Assembly: GCA_947494035.1 (NCBI GenBank)
Contig: CANLTN010000015.1
Span: forward strand, 1-64,000
DNA: 64,000 nt
Direction of reading: 5' to 3'
Source: Pseudovibrio sp947494035
Lineage (GTDB): Bacteria; Pseudomonadota; Alphaproteobacteria; Rhizobiales; Stappiaceae
How positions within the stretch are numbered: position 1 is the first letter of the stretch; the number at the start of each line of letters is the position of its first letter. Position numbers and translations under genes: made by a program. This document shows positions 43,677 through 52,154 of the stretch, one piece after another. The notes under the pieces are model-generated. The model saw only the letters and a program-made list of their open reading frames with translations, did not search any database and was not told where the DNA came from.

Positions 43677-44696
43677 ATGCTTGGACAGCGCAACGATAAC
43701 AATCCGTCGCTGGAACTTGTTTGCCCAGCCGGTACACCAGCTGCTCTAAAAGCCGCCGCAGAAGCGGGCGCTCACAGCATTTACTGCGGTCTGCGCAACG
43801 AAACCAACGCACGTAACTTCCCCGGCCTGAACTTCTCTGAAAAAGAGCTGAATGCCGGTGTTCGCCTTGCGCATAAGCACGGCTCGCACGTTCTTGTTGC
43901 TGTGAACACGTTTGCACGGGCTGGCGATACGCACATCTGGAAGCGGGCGGTGGATGCTGTTGTTCGCTCCGGTGCTGATGCGATCATTGCTGCAGACATT
44001 GCGGTGCTTGATTATGCAAAAGAGAAACATCCGGACCTGCGTTTGCACCTGTCTGTGCAAGCTGCAGCTGCGACACCTGAGTCCATCAGCTTTTATCAGG
44101 AGACCTTCGGCGTCCAGCGCGTGGTGTTGCCGCGTGTCATGTCCGTTGAGGAAATCGTCAAGCTCAATAAAGAGGTTACGGTTGAGACTGAAGTCTTCGT
44201 CTTTGGCGGTCTTTGTGTGATGACTGAAGGGCGCTGCGCTCTGTCTTCTTATGCAACAGGCAAGTCTCCGAACCTGACTGGCGTCTGCTCGCCTCCCGGT
44301 GATGTTTCTTACGACGAAGATGGGAGCAATCTGTATGCCCGTCTTGGTGGCTTTACGATTGATGGCTTTGGGGAAGGTGAAACTGCCGGATATCCGACGC
44401 TTTGTAAGGGACGCTTTAAGGCAGAAGGCGAAACCTCCTACCTGTTTGAAGACCCTGTCAGCCTGAACGCTGCAAGCTTGTTGCCGCGCCTCCAAAAAGC
44501 AGGCGTCACCGCCGTTAAGATTGAAGGTCGCCAACGCGGCAAAGCCTACATTTCGCAGGTCGTGAAAGCCTTCCGCGCTGCTGTTGATGCCATGGATGCA
44601 GGCGGCAACGCAGAAGAAGAAGTTTCGGCCATGTTGAGCGCGATGATCGAAGGTGGGCGTGAAACCACCGGCGCTTATAAAAAGATCTGGAGATAA
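43677..44696 (+). CDS. ubiU: Oxygen-independent ubiquinone hydroxylase subunit UbiU (U32 family)
   Basis: A 339-aa peptidase-U32-family protein that, with UbiV, hydroxylates the ubiquinone ring without O2. Cys180, Cys187, Cys204 and Cys243 (LCVMTEGRCALSS, TGVCSPPGD, PTLCKGRF) are spaced 7, 17 and 39 residues. This is the same spacing as the E. coli UbiU 4Fe-4S ligands Cys169/176/193/232 as I recall them. LELVCPAGTPAALKAAAEAG is the family start. It precedes ubiV by 9 bp. Confidence 0.94.
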   Translation: MLGQRNDNNPSLELVCPAGTPAALKAAAEAGAHSIYCGLRNETNARNFPGLNFSEKELNAGVRLAHKHGSHVLVAVNTFARAGDTHIWKRAVDAVVRSGADAIIAADIAVLDYAKEKHPDLRLHLSVQAAAATPESISFYQETFGVQRVVLPRVMSVEEIVKLNKEVTVETEVFVFGGLCVMTEGRCALSSYATGKSPNLTGVCSPPGDVSYDEDGSNLYARLGGFTIDGFGEGETAGYPTLCKGRFKAEGETSYLFEDPVSLNAASLLPRLQKAGVTAVKIEGRQRGKAYISQVVKAFRAAVDAMDAGGNAEEEVSAMLSAMIEGGRETTGAYKKIWR

Positions 44697-44705
44697 GGAC
44701 CAATC

Positions 44706-45602
44706 ATGAGCAAGATCGAACTTTCCATTGGTCCAAACTTCTTCAACTGGTCCAACGAAAAACTCGTCGACTTTTATGCACGGATTGCTGATGAAGCGCC
44801 GGTTGAGCGCGTCTACATTGGCGAAGTAATCTGCGGTAAGCGGATGCCGTTCAATGACAAGGTGTGGCCTGAGATTTACGAGCGTCTCACCAATGCTGGT
44901 AAGACCGTTGTGTTCTCGACCATCGCGCTGCCGGTGACCGTTCGCGATCGCAAATCCATCAATGCTCTGTCAGCAGATTGCGAGCTGGTTGAGGCCAATG
45001 ATATCGCGAGTGTTTATAAGCGTTCTGGCCAGCCGTTCGTTGGTGGGCCATTCCTCAACATCTACAATGAACAGACAGCAAAGGTTCTCATGAACCTGGG
45101 CATGGAAACCTTCTGCCCGCCTGTTGAATTGCCGATGAAATCTGTGGAAGCGATTGCACAAGCACTTCCGGATCTAACCATCGAGGTGTTCGCATTTGGT
45201 CGTCTGCCGTTGGCCGTTTCTGGCCGCTGCTACCATGCACGTGCTCACAAGCTGCATAAGGACAATTGCCAGTTCATTTGTGACCGCGATCTTGACGGCA
45301 TGGACGTTACGACATTGGATGACCAGAACTTCCTTTCAGCGAATGGCATTCAGACACTGTCACACAGCGTTCAGGCAATTACTCTTGGACGTGACGAGCT
45401 GCTGACCAAGGGCATTGGCCGGTTACGCCTGTCGCCGCACAATATCGATATGATTACGATTGCGGAGATCTATCGTGACCTTGTGGACGGGAAGATCGAG
45501 AGCGCGGAAGCTGAAGCACGCTTGCAGGCTCAGCCTTTGCCGGGGGCTTTGGCAAACGGGTATGTCACCGGCAAACCAGGGCATCTGTGGCAAGCTGACT
45601 AG
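44706..45602 (+). CDS. ubiV: Oxygen-independent ubiquinone hydroxylase subunit UbiV (U32 family)
   Basis: A 298-aa partner of UbiU. The 4Fe-4S ligands are Cys43 (GEVICGKRMPF) and Cys175, Cys188 and Cys192 (GRCYHARAHKLHKDNCQFIC), with the last three spaced 13 and 4 as in E. coli UbiV. ELSIGPNFFNW and LSPHNIDM are family segments. It ends the ubiTUV operon, followed by a strong terminator shared with the convergent GntR gene. Confidence 0.94.
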   Translation: MSKIELSIGPNFFNWSNEKLVDFYARIADEAPVERVYIGEVICGKRMPFNDKVWPEIYERLTNAGKTVVFSTIALPVTVRDRKSINALSADCELVEANDIASVYKRSGQPFVGGPFLNIYNEQTAKVLMNLGMETFCPPVELPMKSVEAIAQALPDLTIEVFAFGRLPLAVSGRCYHARAHKLHKDNCQFICDRDLDGMDVTTLDDQNFLSANGIQTLSHSVQAITLGRDELLTKGIGRLRLSPHNIDMITIAEIYRDLVDGKIESAEAEARLQAQPLPGALANGYVTGKPGHLWQAD

Positions 45603-45622
45603 GAAATAAGATTAAGCAAAAG

Positions 45623-45650
45623 GCGGGACTTGGGTCCCGCTTTTATTTTG
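45623..45650. terminator. Terminator between ubiV and the GntR gene
   Basis: A perfect 7-bp GC stem (45623-45629 with 45634-45640) encloses a 4-nt loop, is flanked by AAAAG on the left and is followed by TTTTATTTTG. It overlaps the 3' end of the convergent regulator gene and can work both ways. Confidence 0.8.
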
Positions 45651-46323
45651 CCGGTACCATACCTTCTATCAAATCAAAAATCATATCGCAGATTTGCTGT
45701 AGGGCCACCGCACGTGAGCGCTTGTGAAACTCTGTTGCTTCTGCTGCTTTTCCCGCCTTGATCAGTTTCAGCAGTTCCCAATGGTCCTGAGCTGAGTTCG
45801 CGGGCGCTCCATGGGTTTTCAAAAGCAGGTTTCGTGCCCGCTGAGACCGGTCCCACAGTGGCTGAAAGACGGTCCCCATGTGCACGTTGCCGCTGAACTT
45901 GATGATATCCTCATGGAACTTGGTATCGGCAGAGGCCCAAACACTCGGATCGCTGCGTTCCAGTGCCTCTTCCATCAAGGTGATCGACTCCCCAAGTGTA
46001 TGGGCCTGAGGTGCATTGATTGGCATTTCAGTAAGCTTACGAATTGCCAGCCCTTCAATAACTTCGAGAACTTCGTAGATCTCCGTGATGTCACCCACTG
46101 TAATCGGAAGAACGCGCATGCCTTGACGGGAGCGCATGACTACGAGCCCATCCTTTTGCAGCATCAGCATGGCCTCGCGCACAGGCGTACGGCTCATTTC
46201 AAGCTGGGTCGCCGCTTCCTGTTCAAGGACCTGTGTCCCCGGGCCAAGCCGGTTCTCAAGGATCGCTTGTTTCAGTTTGTTATAGGCGATGGAGACGTTG
46301 GACGTGGAAGACGGCATTTCCAA
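45643..46323 (-). CDS. GntR-family transcription regulator (FadR/FCD type)
   Basis: A 226-aa regulator. The N-terminal winged helix is typical (AYNKLKQAILENRLGPGTQV, SRTPVREAMLMLQKDGLV). The C-terminal FCD domain carries likely metal/ligand residues, including DTKFHEDIIKFSGN. FCD regulators usually sense carboxylic acids or amino acids and control nearby catabolic genes. The closest candidate target is the hydroxyproline dehydratase gene at 47089, beyond the yqaA-like gene. ATG at 46323 or 46317 both fit. Confidence 0.87.
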   Translation of the reverse strand: MEMPSSTSNVSIAYNKLKQAILENRLGPGTQVLEQEAATQLEMSRTPVREAMLMLQKDGLVVMRSRQGMRVLPITVGDITEIYEVLEVIEGLAIRKLTEMPINAPQAHTLGESITLMEEALERSDPSVWASADTKFHEDIIKFSGNVHMGTVFQPLWDRSQRARNLLLKTHGAPANSAQDHWELLKLIKAGKAAEATEFHKRSRAVALQQICDMIFDLIEGMVPAK

Positions 46324-46505
46324 AATTCAAGTTGGAGCAATGATCGTTTTTTCTAGCATCCGCTCTGCACATTGTCGATATTTCAGCAGGATGATAATAA
46401 ACTTCCATGCACACATAAAATCTATTTTACTTAGAGAACCTGTGGGGTTTTGATATTTCCACTAGGCAATATTGATAAGTTTTGGCCGCCTATCATCATC
46501 GTAGA

Positions 46506-46949
46506 TTACCCCTGCCAATAGATGATTGCGTAGTACAGGAACAGATATCGGGCGACCTTGCCGATTGAAACCAGCACCAGAAAGTTCACAAACTTCATCC
46601 GCAATGTACCTGCAATCACGGTAAGTGGGTCCCCAATAATCGGCACCCAGGCGAACAACATGGAGATTTGCCCGTAGCGCTTGAACCAGCGCGTGGCTTT
46701 TTTGTAATGGTGCTCTTTGATCGGAAACCACGGGCGGTCTTTGTAATGAGAGAGAAAGCGCCCGCAATACCAATTGAAGACTGAGCCTGCGATGTTGCCC
46801 AGCGAGGCAGCTACAATCAAAATAACCGGGTTCCAACCGCCAACCAGTAGCAGAGCGCTGAGGGCTGCTTCTGATGACCCGGGAGCTAAGGTGGCTGTCA
46901 GAAATGAGAATGCAAAAAGGCCACCATAAACACCAAGAGCCACAAGCAT
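46506..46949 (-). CDS. YqaA-family membrane protein (VTT/DedA-like)
   Basis: A 147-aa membrane protein of the SNARE-associated/VTT superfamily, YqaA type, with about four hydrophobic segments. The family's glycine/proline motif SFLTATLAPGSSEAALSALL, the helix ASLGNIAGSVFNWYCGRFL and FAWVPIIGDPLTVIAG are present. DedA-superfamily members include lipid scramblases and transporters, but the YqaA role is not established. It is divergent from the hydroxyproline dehydratase gene. Confidence 0.83.
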   Translation of the reverse strand: MLVALGVYGGLFAFSFLTATLAPGSSEAALSALLLVGGWNPVILIVAASLGNIAGSVFNWYCGRFLSHYKDRPWFPIKEHHYKKATRWFKRYGQISMLFAWVPIIGDPLTVIAGTLRMKFVNFLVLVSIGKVARYLFLYYAIIYWQG

Positions 46950-47088
46950 CTTAAGTAAAACTCCAAATCACTTGATTACTAATATTTCACAGTGTCTTGA
47001 GCACTTCCCGCGTGCAGACTATCAATGGGCTCTATTCGAAGATAATGAATTCGGAAATAAGTCATTTCAATTAATTCCGGAGGACATC

Positions 47089-48099
47089 ATGGATAAGCAA
47101 CAGAAAATAACTGTCGTCAACATGCATGCGGGCGGTGAACCACTTCGAATTGTCCGAAGCGGCTATCCGGAGATCCCTGGTAAGAGCATTATGGAGAAGC
47201 GCCGTTATGCTCGTGAGAATCTAGATCACCTCCGGCATTTTCTAATGTTTGAACCGCGGGGACATGTTGGCATGTACGGCGCGGTTCTGGTTGAAGCATC
47301 CCATCCAAATGCGCATTTTGGTGTGCTCTTCATGCATAACGAAGGCTACAGCACTATGTGCGGTCATGCGATACTTGCTCTGGGTCGGTATGCGATTGAT
47401 CATGGTTTGGTGGAAGCGATCGAACCAATAACTGAAGTGCGCATTGAATGCCCTTGCGGTTTGGTGGTTGCTTCGGTTCAAGTTAAGGATGGCGTGACCG
47501 GTGCAGTTTCTTTTCATGCCGTACCAGCCTTCCTACACTCACGTGATGTGACCGTGGAGGTAAACGGAATCGGTGAGCTGTCCGTTGATGTGGCCTATGG
47601 CGGTGCATTCTATGGTGTGGTGCCGGCGTATATGTTTGGATTGAATGTTCAGAAGTCGCGGACACGGTATCTTATTGATGCGGCCAATGCTGTGAGTGAT
47701 GCCATCCGATCCGTTGTCACCCTTCAGCATCCTGATGATCCGGACCTTGCTTTTTTGTACGGCACCATGCTGACCGACGGAAATGATACTTACAGCACTG
47801 ATCCAACCGCCAATGTCTTTGTGTTTGCCGACAGTCAGGTGGACCGTAGTCCGACGGGTTCCGGGATAGCAGCGCGGATTGCGGCGCAAGCTGCGAGAGG
47901 TCTGATCAGCAAAGGGCAGAAACGCCGCTTTGAGAGCCTGATTGGAACCAGCTTTGAGGGCACTTATCTCGAGGACACAAAATGCGGCGAGCATGATGCA
48001 ATCATCGCGAAAGTGGAAGGCAAAGCCCACTACAGCGGTGTAGCCTCGTTCTGGCGGGAAGGTGATGATCCGGTCAAAGACGGTTTCTTGCTGAGATAA
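47089..48099 (+). CDS. Trans-3-hydroxy-L-proline dehydratase (proline racemase family)
   Basis: A 336-aa protein of the proline racemase fold. Cys91 in TMCGHAILALG is one active-site residue. The second position, a Cys in racemases and epimerases (SPCGTG), is Thr256 in DRSPTGSGIAARIA. A Cys/Thr pair is the mark of trans-3-hydroxyproline dehydratases, which yield delta1-pyrroline-2-carboxylate. ATG 47089 follows CCGGAGGA by 3 nt and matches the family start; 39 upstream codons in frame are excluded. It lies 40 bp before the glycerate kinase gene. The reductase that would complete the path to proline is not adjacent; the ornithine-cyclodeaminase-family gene at 61564 is a candidate. Confidence 0.85.
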   Translation: MDKQQKITVVNMHAGGEPLRIVRSGYPEIPGKSIMEKRRYARENLDHLRHFLMFEPRGHVGMYGAVLVEASHPNAHFGVLFMHNEGYSTMCGHAILALGRYAIDHGLVEAIEPITEVRIECPCGLVVASVQVKDGVTGAVSFHAVPAFLHSRDVTVEVNGIGELSVDVAYGGAFYGVVPAYMFGLNVQKSRTRYLIDAANAVSDAIRSVVTLQHPDDPDLAFLYGTMLTDGNDTYSTDPTANVFVFADSQVDRSPTGSGIAARIAAQAARGLISKGQKRRFESLIGTSFEGTYLEDTKCGEHDAIIAKVEGKAHYSGVASFWREGDDPVKDGFLLR

Positions 48100-48139
48100 C
48101 CTGCTGTAGTGTTTCAGTTTCAATCTGGAAAGGTCGGCA

Positions 48140-49429
48140 ATGGTCGTTGATCCGAAGAGTTTTCTGAGTGACCTGTTTCAGGCAGCCATTGAGCGGGCGC
48201 AACCTGAAAAGTGCATCCCGCAGTATCTGCCCGAGGCTCCCAAAGGGCGGCTCATTGTTGTTGGGGCAGGCAAAGCCTCGGCAGCCATGGCGCGGGCGGT
48301 GGAGGAGCACTGGGAGGGAGAGCTTAGCGGCCTTGTGATTACCCGTTACGGCTACAGGGTTGCTTGCAAAACCATCGAGATTGTTGAGGCGGCGCATCCG
48401 GTTCCTGATGAGGCCGGTTTGGCCGGTGCGCAACGTATGCTGGAACTTGTCTCGGGTCTTTCAGAACACGACACGGTTCTCTGCCTTATCTCCGGTGGTG
48501 GCTCTTCCCTTTTGCCTTTGCCGTTTGAAGGGCTTTCCTTGCAGGACAAGCAGACGCTCAACAAAATGCTGCTGCGTTGCGGGGCGACCATAAGCGAAAT
48601 GAACTGCGTGCGCCGTCACCTATCTCAGATTAAAGGCGGGCGACTGGCAGCTGCGTGTTATCCAGCCAAGGTCGTGAACCTCCTGATCTCAGACGTTCCC
48701 GGTGATGACCCGATCAACATTGCCTCCGGACCAACCGTTGCTGATCCAACCACCTGTGCGGATGCTCTGGCGATTGTTCAGCGCTATAAGATCCAGCTGC
48801 CGACACGGGCTTTGGAGATCCTTGAAACAGGCGAAGGCGAGACACCTGATGCGAGCGACCCACGTCTTGCGAATGTGGAAACACACATGGTCGCAACGCC
48901 GCAACTGGCTTTGGAAGCTGCTGCCGCGCTTGCAGAGGAACAAGGCATTCCGGCTCACATTCTTGGTGACAGCATTGAAGGTGAAGCTTCTGATGTGGGT
49001 GTAGTGATGGCTGGGATTGCGCGGCAGGTTACCTCGCACGGTCAGCCTTTCAGTGCGCCTTGCCTGCTGCTTTCGGGCGGCGAAACCACGGTGACGATCA
49101 ACGGCAGAGGTCGCGGCGGGCGGAACGTGGAGTTCCTGCTTTCGCTGGCGGTCGCTTTGGACGGGCAGAAGGGCACCTTTGCGGTGGCAGGCGATACGGA
49201 TGGTGTTGACGGAATGGAGGAGATTGCAGGAGCTTACTGTGACGCCACCACCCTTGAAAGAGCGTGGCGCAACGGGATCAACCCGCCGCTCTCTCTTGCC
49301 AACAATGACGGGCATGGCTTCTTCGAGGCCCTTGGCGATAGCATCATCACCGGCCCTACCCTGACAAACGTCAACGACTTTCGTGCGATCCTGATTGATG
49401 AGAACCCGAAGCCCGGTGATGAGCATTGA
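48140..49429 (+). CDS. Glycerate 2-kinase (GckA/TtuD, MOFRL type)
   Basis: A 429-aa kinase of the type-I glycerate kinase family. Motifs are LIVVGAGKASAAMARAVEEH, CLISGGGSSLLPLP, KGGRLAAACYPAKVVNLLIS and the C-terminal MOFRL domain with SGGETTVTINGRGRGGRNVE and AGDTDGVDG. It makes 2-phosphoglycerate from D-glycerate. It is sometimes annotated as hydroxypyruvate reductase, which these motifs do not support. A hairpin overlapping its 3' end acts as terminator. Confidence 0.88.
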   Translation: MVVDPKSFLSDLFQAAIERAQPEKCIPQYLPEAPKGRLIVVGAGKASAAMARAVEEHWEGELSGLVITRYGYRVACKTIEIVEAAHPVPDEAGLAGAQRMLELVSGLSEHDTVLCLISGGGSSLLPLPFEGLSLQDKQTLNKMLLRCGATISEMNCVRRHLSQIKGGRLAAACYPAKVVNLLISDVPGDDPINIASGPTVADPTTCADALAIVQRYKIQLPTRALEILETGEGETPDASDPRLANVETHMVATPQLALEAAAALAEEQGIPAHILGDSIEGEASDVGVVMAGIARQVTSHGQPFSAPCLLLSGGETTVTINGRGRGGRNVEFLLSLAVALDGQKGTFAVAGDTDGVDGMEEIAGAYCDATTLERAWRNGINPPLSLANNDGHGFFEALGDSIITGPTLTNVNDFRAILIDENPKPGDEH

Positions 49430-49440
49430 GCTTCGGTTTT
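49406..49440 (+). terminator. Terminator overlapping the 3' end of the glycerate kinase gene
   Basis: CCGAAGC (49406-49412) pairs perfectly with GCTTCGG (49430-49436), followed by TTTT. The 5' arm lies inside the last codons, and the convergent MATE gene ends 20 bp downstream. Confidence 0.55.
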
Positions 49441-49448
49441 CCTGTGCC

Positions 49449-50762
49449 TTACGCCAGTGCGGGTTCTGAATAGGTTTTCCAGAAACGGTATTGGGTCCCG
49501 AACATGCCTACACGATAGATGAGGTCTGCGAAGATTACGCCAGCCAGCCCGTAGCTTAGAGAAATGCCGAATATGTATGCCAGTGGCAGGAAGACGAGCC
49601 ACTGCGTGATTGCCGAGACAACCCAGGCGCGTCCGAAGAGTTGGGCACCTTGCAAGACGTAATTGGTCACGACGCCTGCGATGTTGATCGGTAGGATGAG
49701 GCAGGCAAGAGCAAAGACGGTAATGAGCTGTGGGTCATCCAGAGCCTCTCCCAGCAACAGGAGCAAGATATCCTCCGAGAGAACTATGACGAGGATGGCA
49801 TAGATCACCATTGGGTAGACTGCGCCCGAGATAAACTTCAGGCCCAGCTGCTGTGCGCCTATTTGATCTTTGCTACCAACAGCCTGACCAACCTGATTGA
49901 TCGCGACACTTCCCAGTGCGTTGGCCACATAAACTGGAATAAAGGTTGCCTGCGTAAGCACCTGATAAACCGCTAGTGCGAGGACACTCAGATGCCCGAC
50001 AATCCAGTAGCTTGCGAACAGGCCCAGAGCGTAGAGCGTGATCTGCGATGCTGACAGAATGGCCTTGGTTGATATCTGACGGACCAGAGGAAGTGACAGG
50101 GTGCCAAGCTTCAGATTTTGCTGAATGATCGCGTGAAGAGCTGCACCAGCATAGAGCACTGCCCCGATTGCGAAACAGAGGAAGCTGCCAAAACCGATCC
50201 CTGCAAAACCAAGATTTGGCGCACCTGCCAGACCGAAGGCCAGCAACACTGTGGCTACGGCATTGATAACCTGAATTGCTATCGCGATGTAGAATACAAT
50301 CCAGGATTTGCCAATGGAGATCAGCAAGCCTCTGGTGTTGGCGCAGACATAGTAGAAGGGCGTTGTGTAGAGAACAAACTCCAGATACTGCCTCGCGGCG
50401 GCTCTGACCTCCTCATCCGGGTTCATGAACCTAAGAATATCCTCCAAGAAATAAATGGAGGCGGCAGTCAGGAGGAACGCCAAGCCCACGCCCATGATCA
50501 TGCAAACAATGAAGGCGTCAAGAATTTCGTTGTTTTTACGGCTTGTGAGAAACCCAGCGGTGAACGATTGGATTGCGACTGAGAAGCCATTTGAGAAAGA
50601 AACCAGGACAAAAAACAACATGCTGCAAATGCCAATTGCAGCGACTGCTGGTGCACCGAAGAAGCTGGAGACGTAGGTGTCTGTCCAGTTGGTAAACAAG
50701 GCGGCGCTGCCCGTGAGGAAAAGCGGTAATGCCCGCAGGTACATATGCTTAAATGAAATCAT
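49449..50762 (-). CDS. MATE-family efflux transporter
   Basis: A 437-aa membrane protein with about 12 helices in two similar halves, the MATE (NorM/DinF) layout. The N-terminal half shows LPLFLTGSAALFTNWTDTYV and the second half STKAILSASQITLYALGLF. It exports cationic drugs or metabolites using Na+ or H+. It has no operon partner. Substrate unknown. Confidence 0.85.
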   Translation of the reverse strand: MISFKHMYLRALPLFLTGSAALFTNWTDTYVSSFFGAPAVAAIGICSMLFFVLVSFSNGFSVAIQSFTAGFLTSRKNNEILDAFIVCMIMGVGLAFLLTAASIYFLEDILRFMNPDEEVRAAARQYLEFVLYTTPFYYVCANTRGLLISIGKSWIVFYIAIAIQVINAVATVLLAFGLAGAPNLGFAGIGFGSFLCFAIGAVLYAGAALHAIIQQNLKLGTLSLPLVRQISTKAILSASQITLYALGLFASYWIVGHLSVLALAVYQVLTQATFIPVYVANALGSVAINQVGQAVGSKDQIGAQQLGLKFISGAVYPMVIYAILVIVLSEDILLLLLGEALDDPQLITVFALACLILPINIAGVVTNYVLQGAQLFGRAWVVSAITQWLVFLPLAYIFGISLSYGLAGVIFADLIYRVGMFGTQYRFWKTYSEPALA

Positions 50763-51235
50763 TGAGGCTTAAACAGTCGAAAAAGAGTGGCGCATGAGCA
50801 AATCAATTTGAGCAGCATACACCGTTCTCAATGGAGCAATAGATAAAATACGTAATAACCCTGAGGTCTTGCGCATGATGAAAGCACGGAGTGACTAAGA
50901 GCGCTGCATTTGATGAGCTACACTGAGAATACAGAGAAGAACCAGCAGTGCGGGAGTACAGGGACTTGGTTGCACTCAGGACAAGCGCATAAAAGCCAAT
51001 TTCCGCTCTTCGTGATGATATGCAGGAAGATTGAACAGCGAATTATCTAGTATCAGCAGTTAGGTACATCCCTTCCATCGGGTGCTCTAGGATGAAGGTG
51101 TTCATTTTTGCGTCTTAATTCACTGCCAATCTGAAGTAGAAATTCCTCGGGGGCTCGCACTGCTTTCGAGATGACGAGTTGAAATGCCGGTCACTTGAGT
51201 GCATCGCACGTGAAAGTACAGGAGCTAGATAGATC
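50763..51235. other. Intergenic region, no gene seen
   Basis: About 470 bp between the leftward MATE gene and the rightward DUF1028 gene. Only frames of a few codons exist. It should hold two divergent promoters; I see no clear operator or strong hairpin. Confidence 0.5.
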
Positions 51236-51988
51236 ATGACTTTTTCACTCATAGCTAAGGACCCCAAAGACGGCGCGATTGGTATTGCTGTTGCGAGCCG
51301 CTTCTTTGCCTCCGCCGCACTTGTTCCTTATGTAGGGCGGTCTGTTGCAGTTGCCTCGCAAGCCTTTGTAAATCCTGTTTGGGGCGTTGAAGGACGGACC
51401 CGTCTTGCGAATGGAGAGCGCGCGGCTGATGTCCTGAAAGACCTCATTAAAAGGGATTCCGGAGAAGCGGTACGCCAATGTCATATGCTGGACATGAACG
51501 GTAACTTTGAATGTCATACAGGCGACGAATGCGTTGTTTGGGCTGGGAGTCGTCAGGGAAAGTACCATTCTGTTGCCGGGAATATGCTTGAAGGGGAAGG
51601 CGTGGTAGAGGCCGTATTTTCCGCCTATGAGCAATCTGATCACCTCCCCTTTGCCGACCGCATGCTGGCAGCGATGAAAAAAGGAGAGGCAGCTGGTGGC
51701 GACAAGCGAGGGAGACAGTCTGCTGGCCTCGTTATCCATCGCGGTCAAGACTTCGCCTGGCTCGATCTTCGGGTGGATGACCACGAAGACCCGCTTGCCG
51801 AATTGGACAGGCTGCTGGATGTCGCCAAAGAACGCTATCTATATCTGGCTGACTATTTTGCTACCCAAGATATTTTTGCCCGAAAGCTCGCGTGGGCGGG
51901 ACTGGAGGAGACAATGATGGAGGCCGAAGCCAAACGCTTGGCAAGCGGCTGGGTGAGTAAATCTAAAGCAACAACAAAAGAGCCGTAA
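51236..51988 (+). CDS. DUF1028 protein (putative Ntn-hydrolase-like)
   Basis: A 250-aa protein of the DUF1028 family. Its typical start TFSLIAKDPKDGAIGIAVASRFFASAALVPYV is split over two strands, and GVEGRTRLANG, HSVAGNMLEGEGVV and GDKRGRQSAGLVIHRG follow. The fold is thought to resemble Ntn hydrolases, but the activity is unknown. It is often seen near amino-acid or amide catabolism genes. Here it is isolated, followed by an inverted repeat shared with the convergent dioxygenase gene. Confidence 0.8.
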   Translation: MTFSLIAKDPKDGAIGIAVASRFFASAALVPYVGRSVAVASQAFVNPVWGVEGRTRLANGERAADVLKDLIKRDSGEAVRQCHMLDMNGNFECHTGDECVVWAGSRQGKYHSVAGNMLEGEGVVEAVFSAYEQSDHLPFADRMLAAMKKGEAAGGDKRGRQSAGLVIHRGQDFAWLDLRVDDHEDPLAELDRLLDVAKERYLYLADYFATQDIFARKLAWAGLEETMMEAEAKRLASGWVSKSKATTKEP

Positions 51989-52047
51989 TGTGGCATTGGA
52001 GGAGTTGGTCTTACGCTCATAGGTGTCTGAACTACAGTCATATTGCA

Positions 52048-52093
52048 TTTAGAGCATGTTGCGTTGAGATGAATTCACGCAGCATGCTCTAAA
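52048..52093. repeat. Long inverted repeat (17-bp arms), possible terminator and dispersed element
   Basis: Arms 52048-52064 and 52077-52093 pair with one mismatch around a 12-nt loop. The inner part begins GAGCATGTTGCGTT. A related element, GAGCATGTCGCGTT, lies at 62705. It sits between two convergent genes. Confidence 0.75.
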
Positions 52094-52154
52094 CGTCAAT
52101 TTTCTCGCGTATCATTCTCCAAAAAAAATCGGACACACATTTCGGGAATACGCT

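Noticed and set aside
43746..44534. 262-codon open frame antisense to ubiU
   Set aside because: Opposite a gene with all four iron-sulfur Cys in place; translation is His/Arg/Cys-rich noise.
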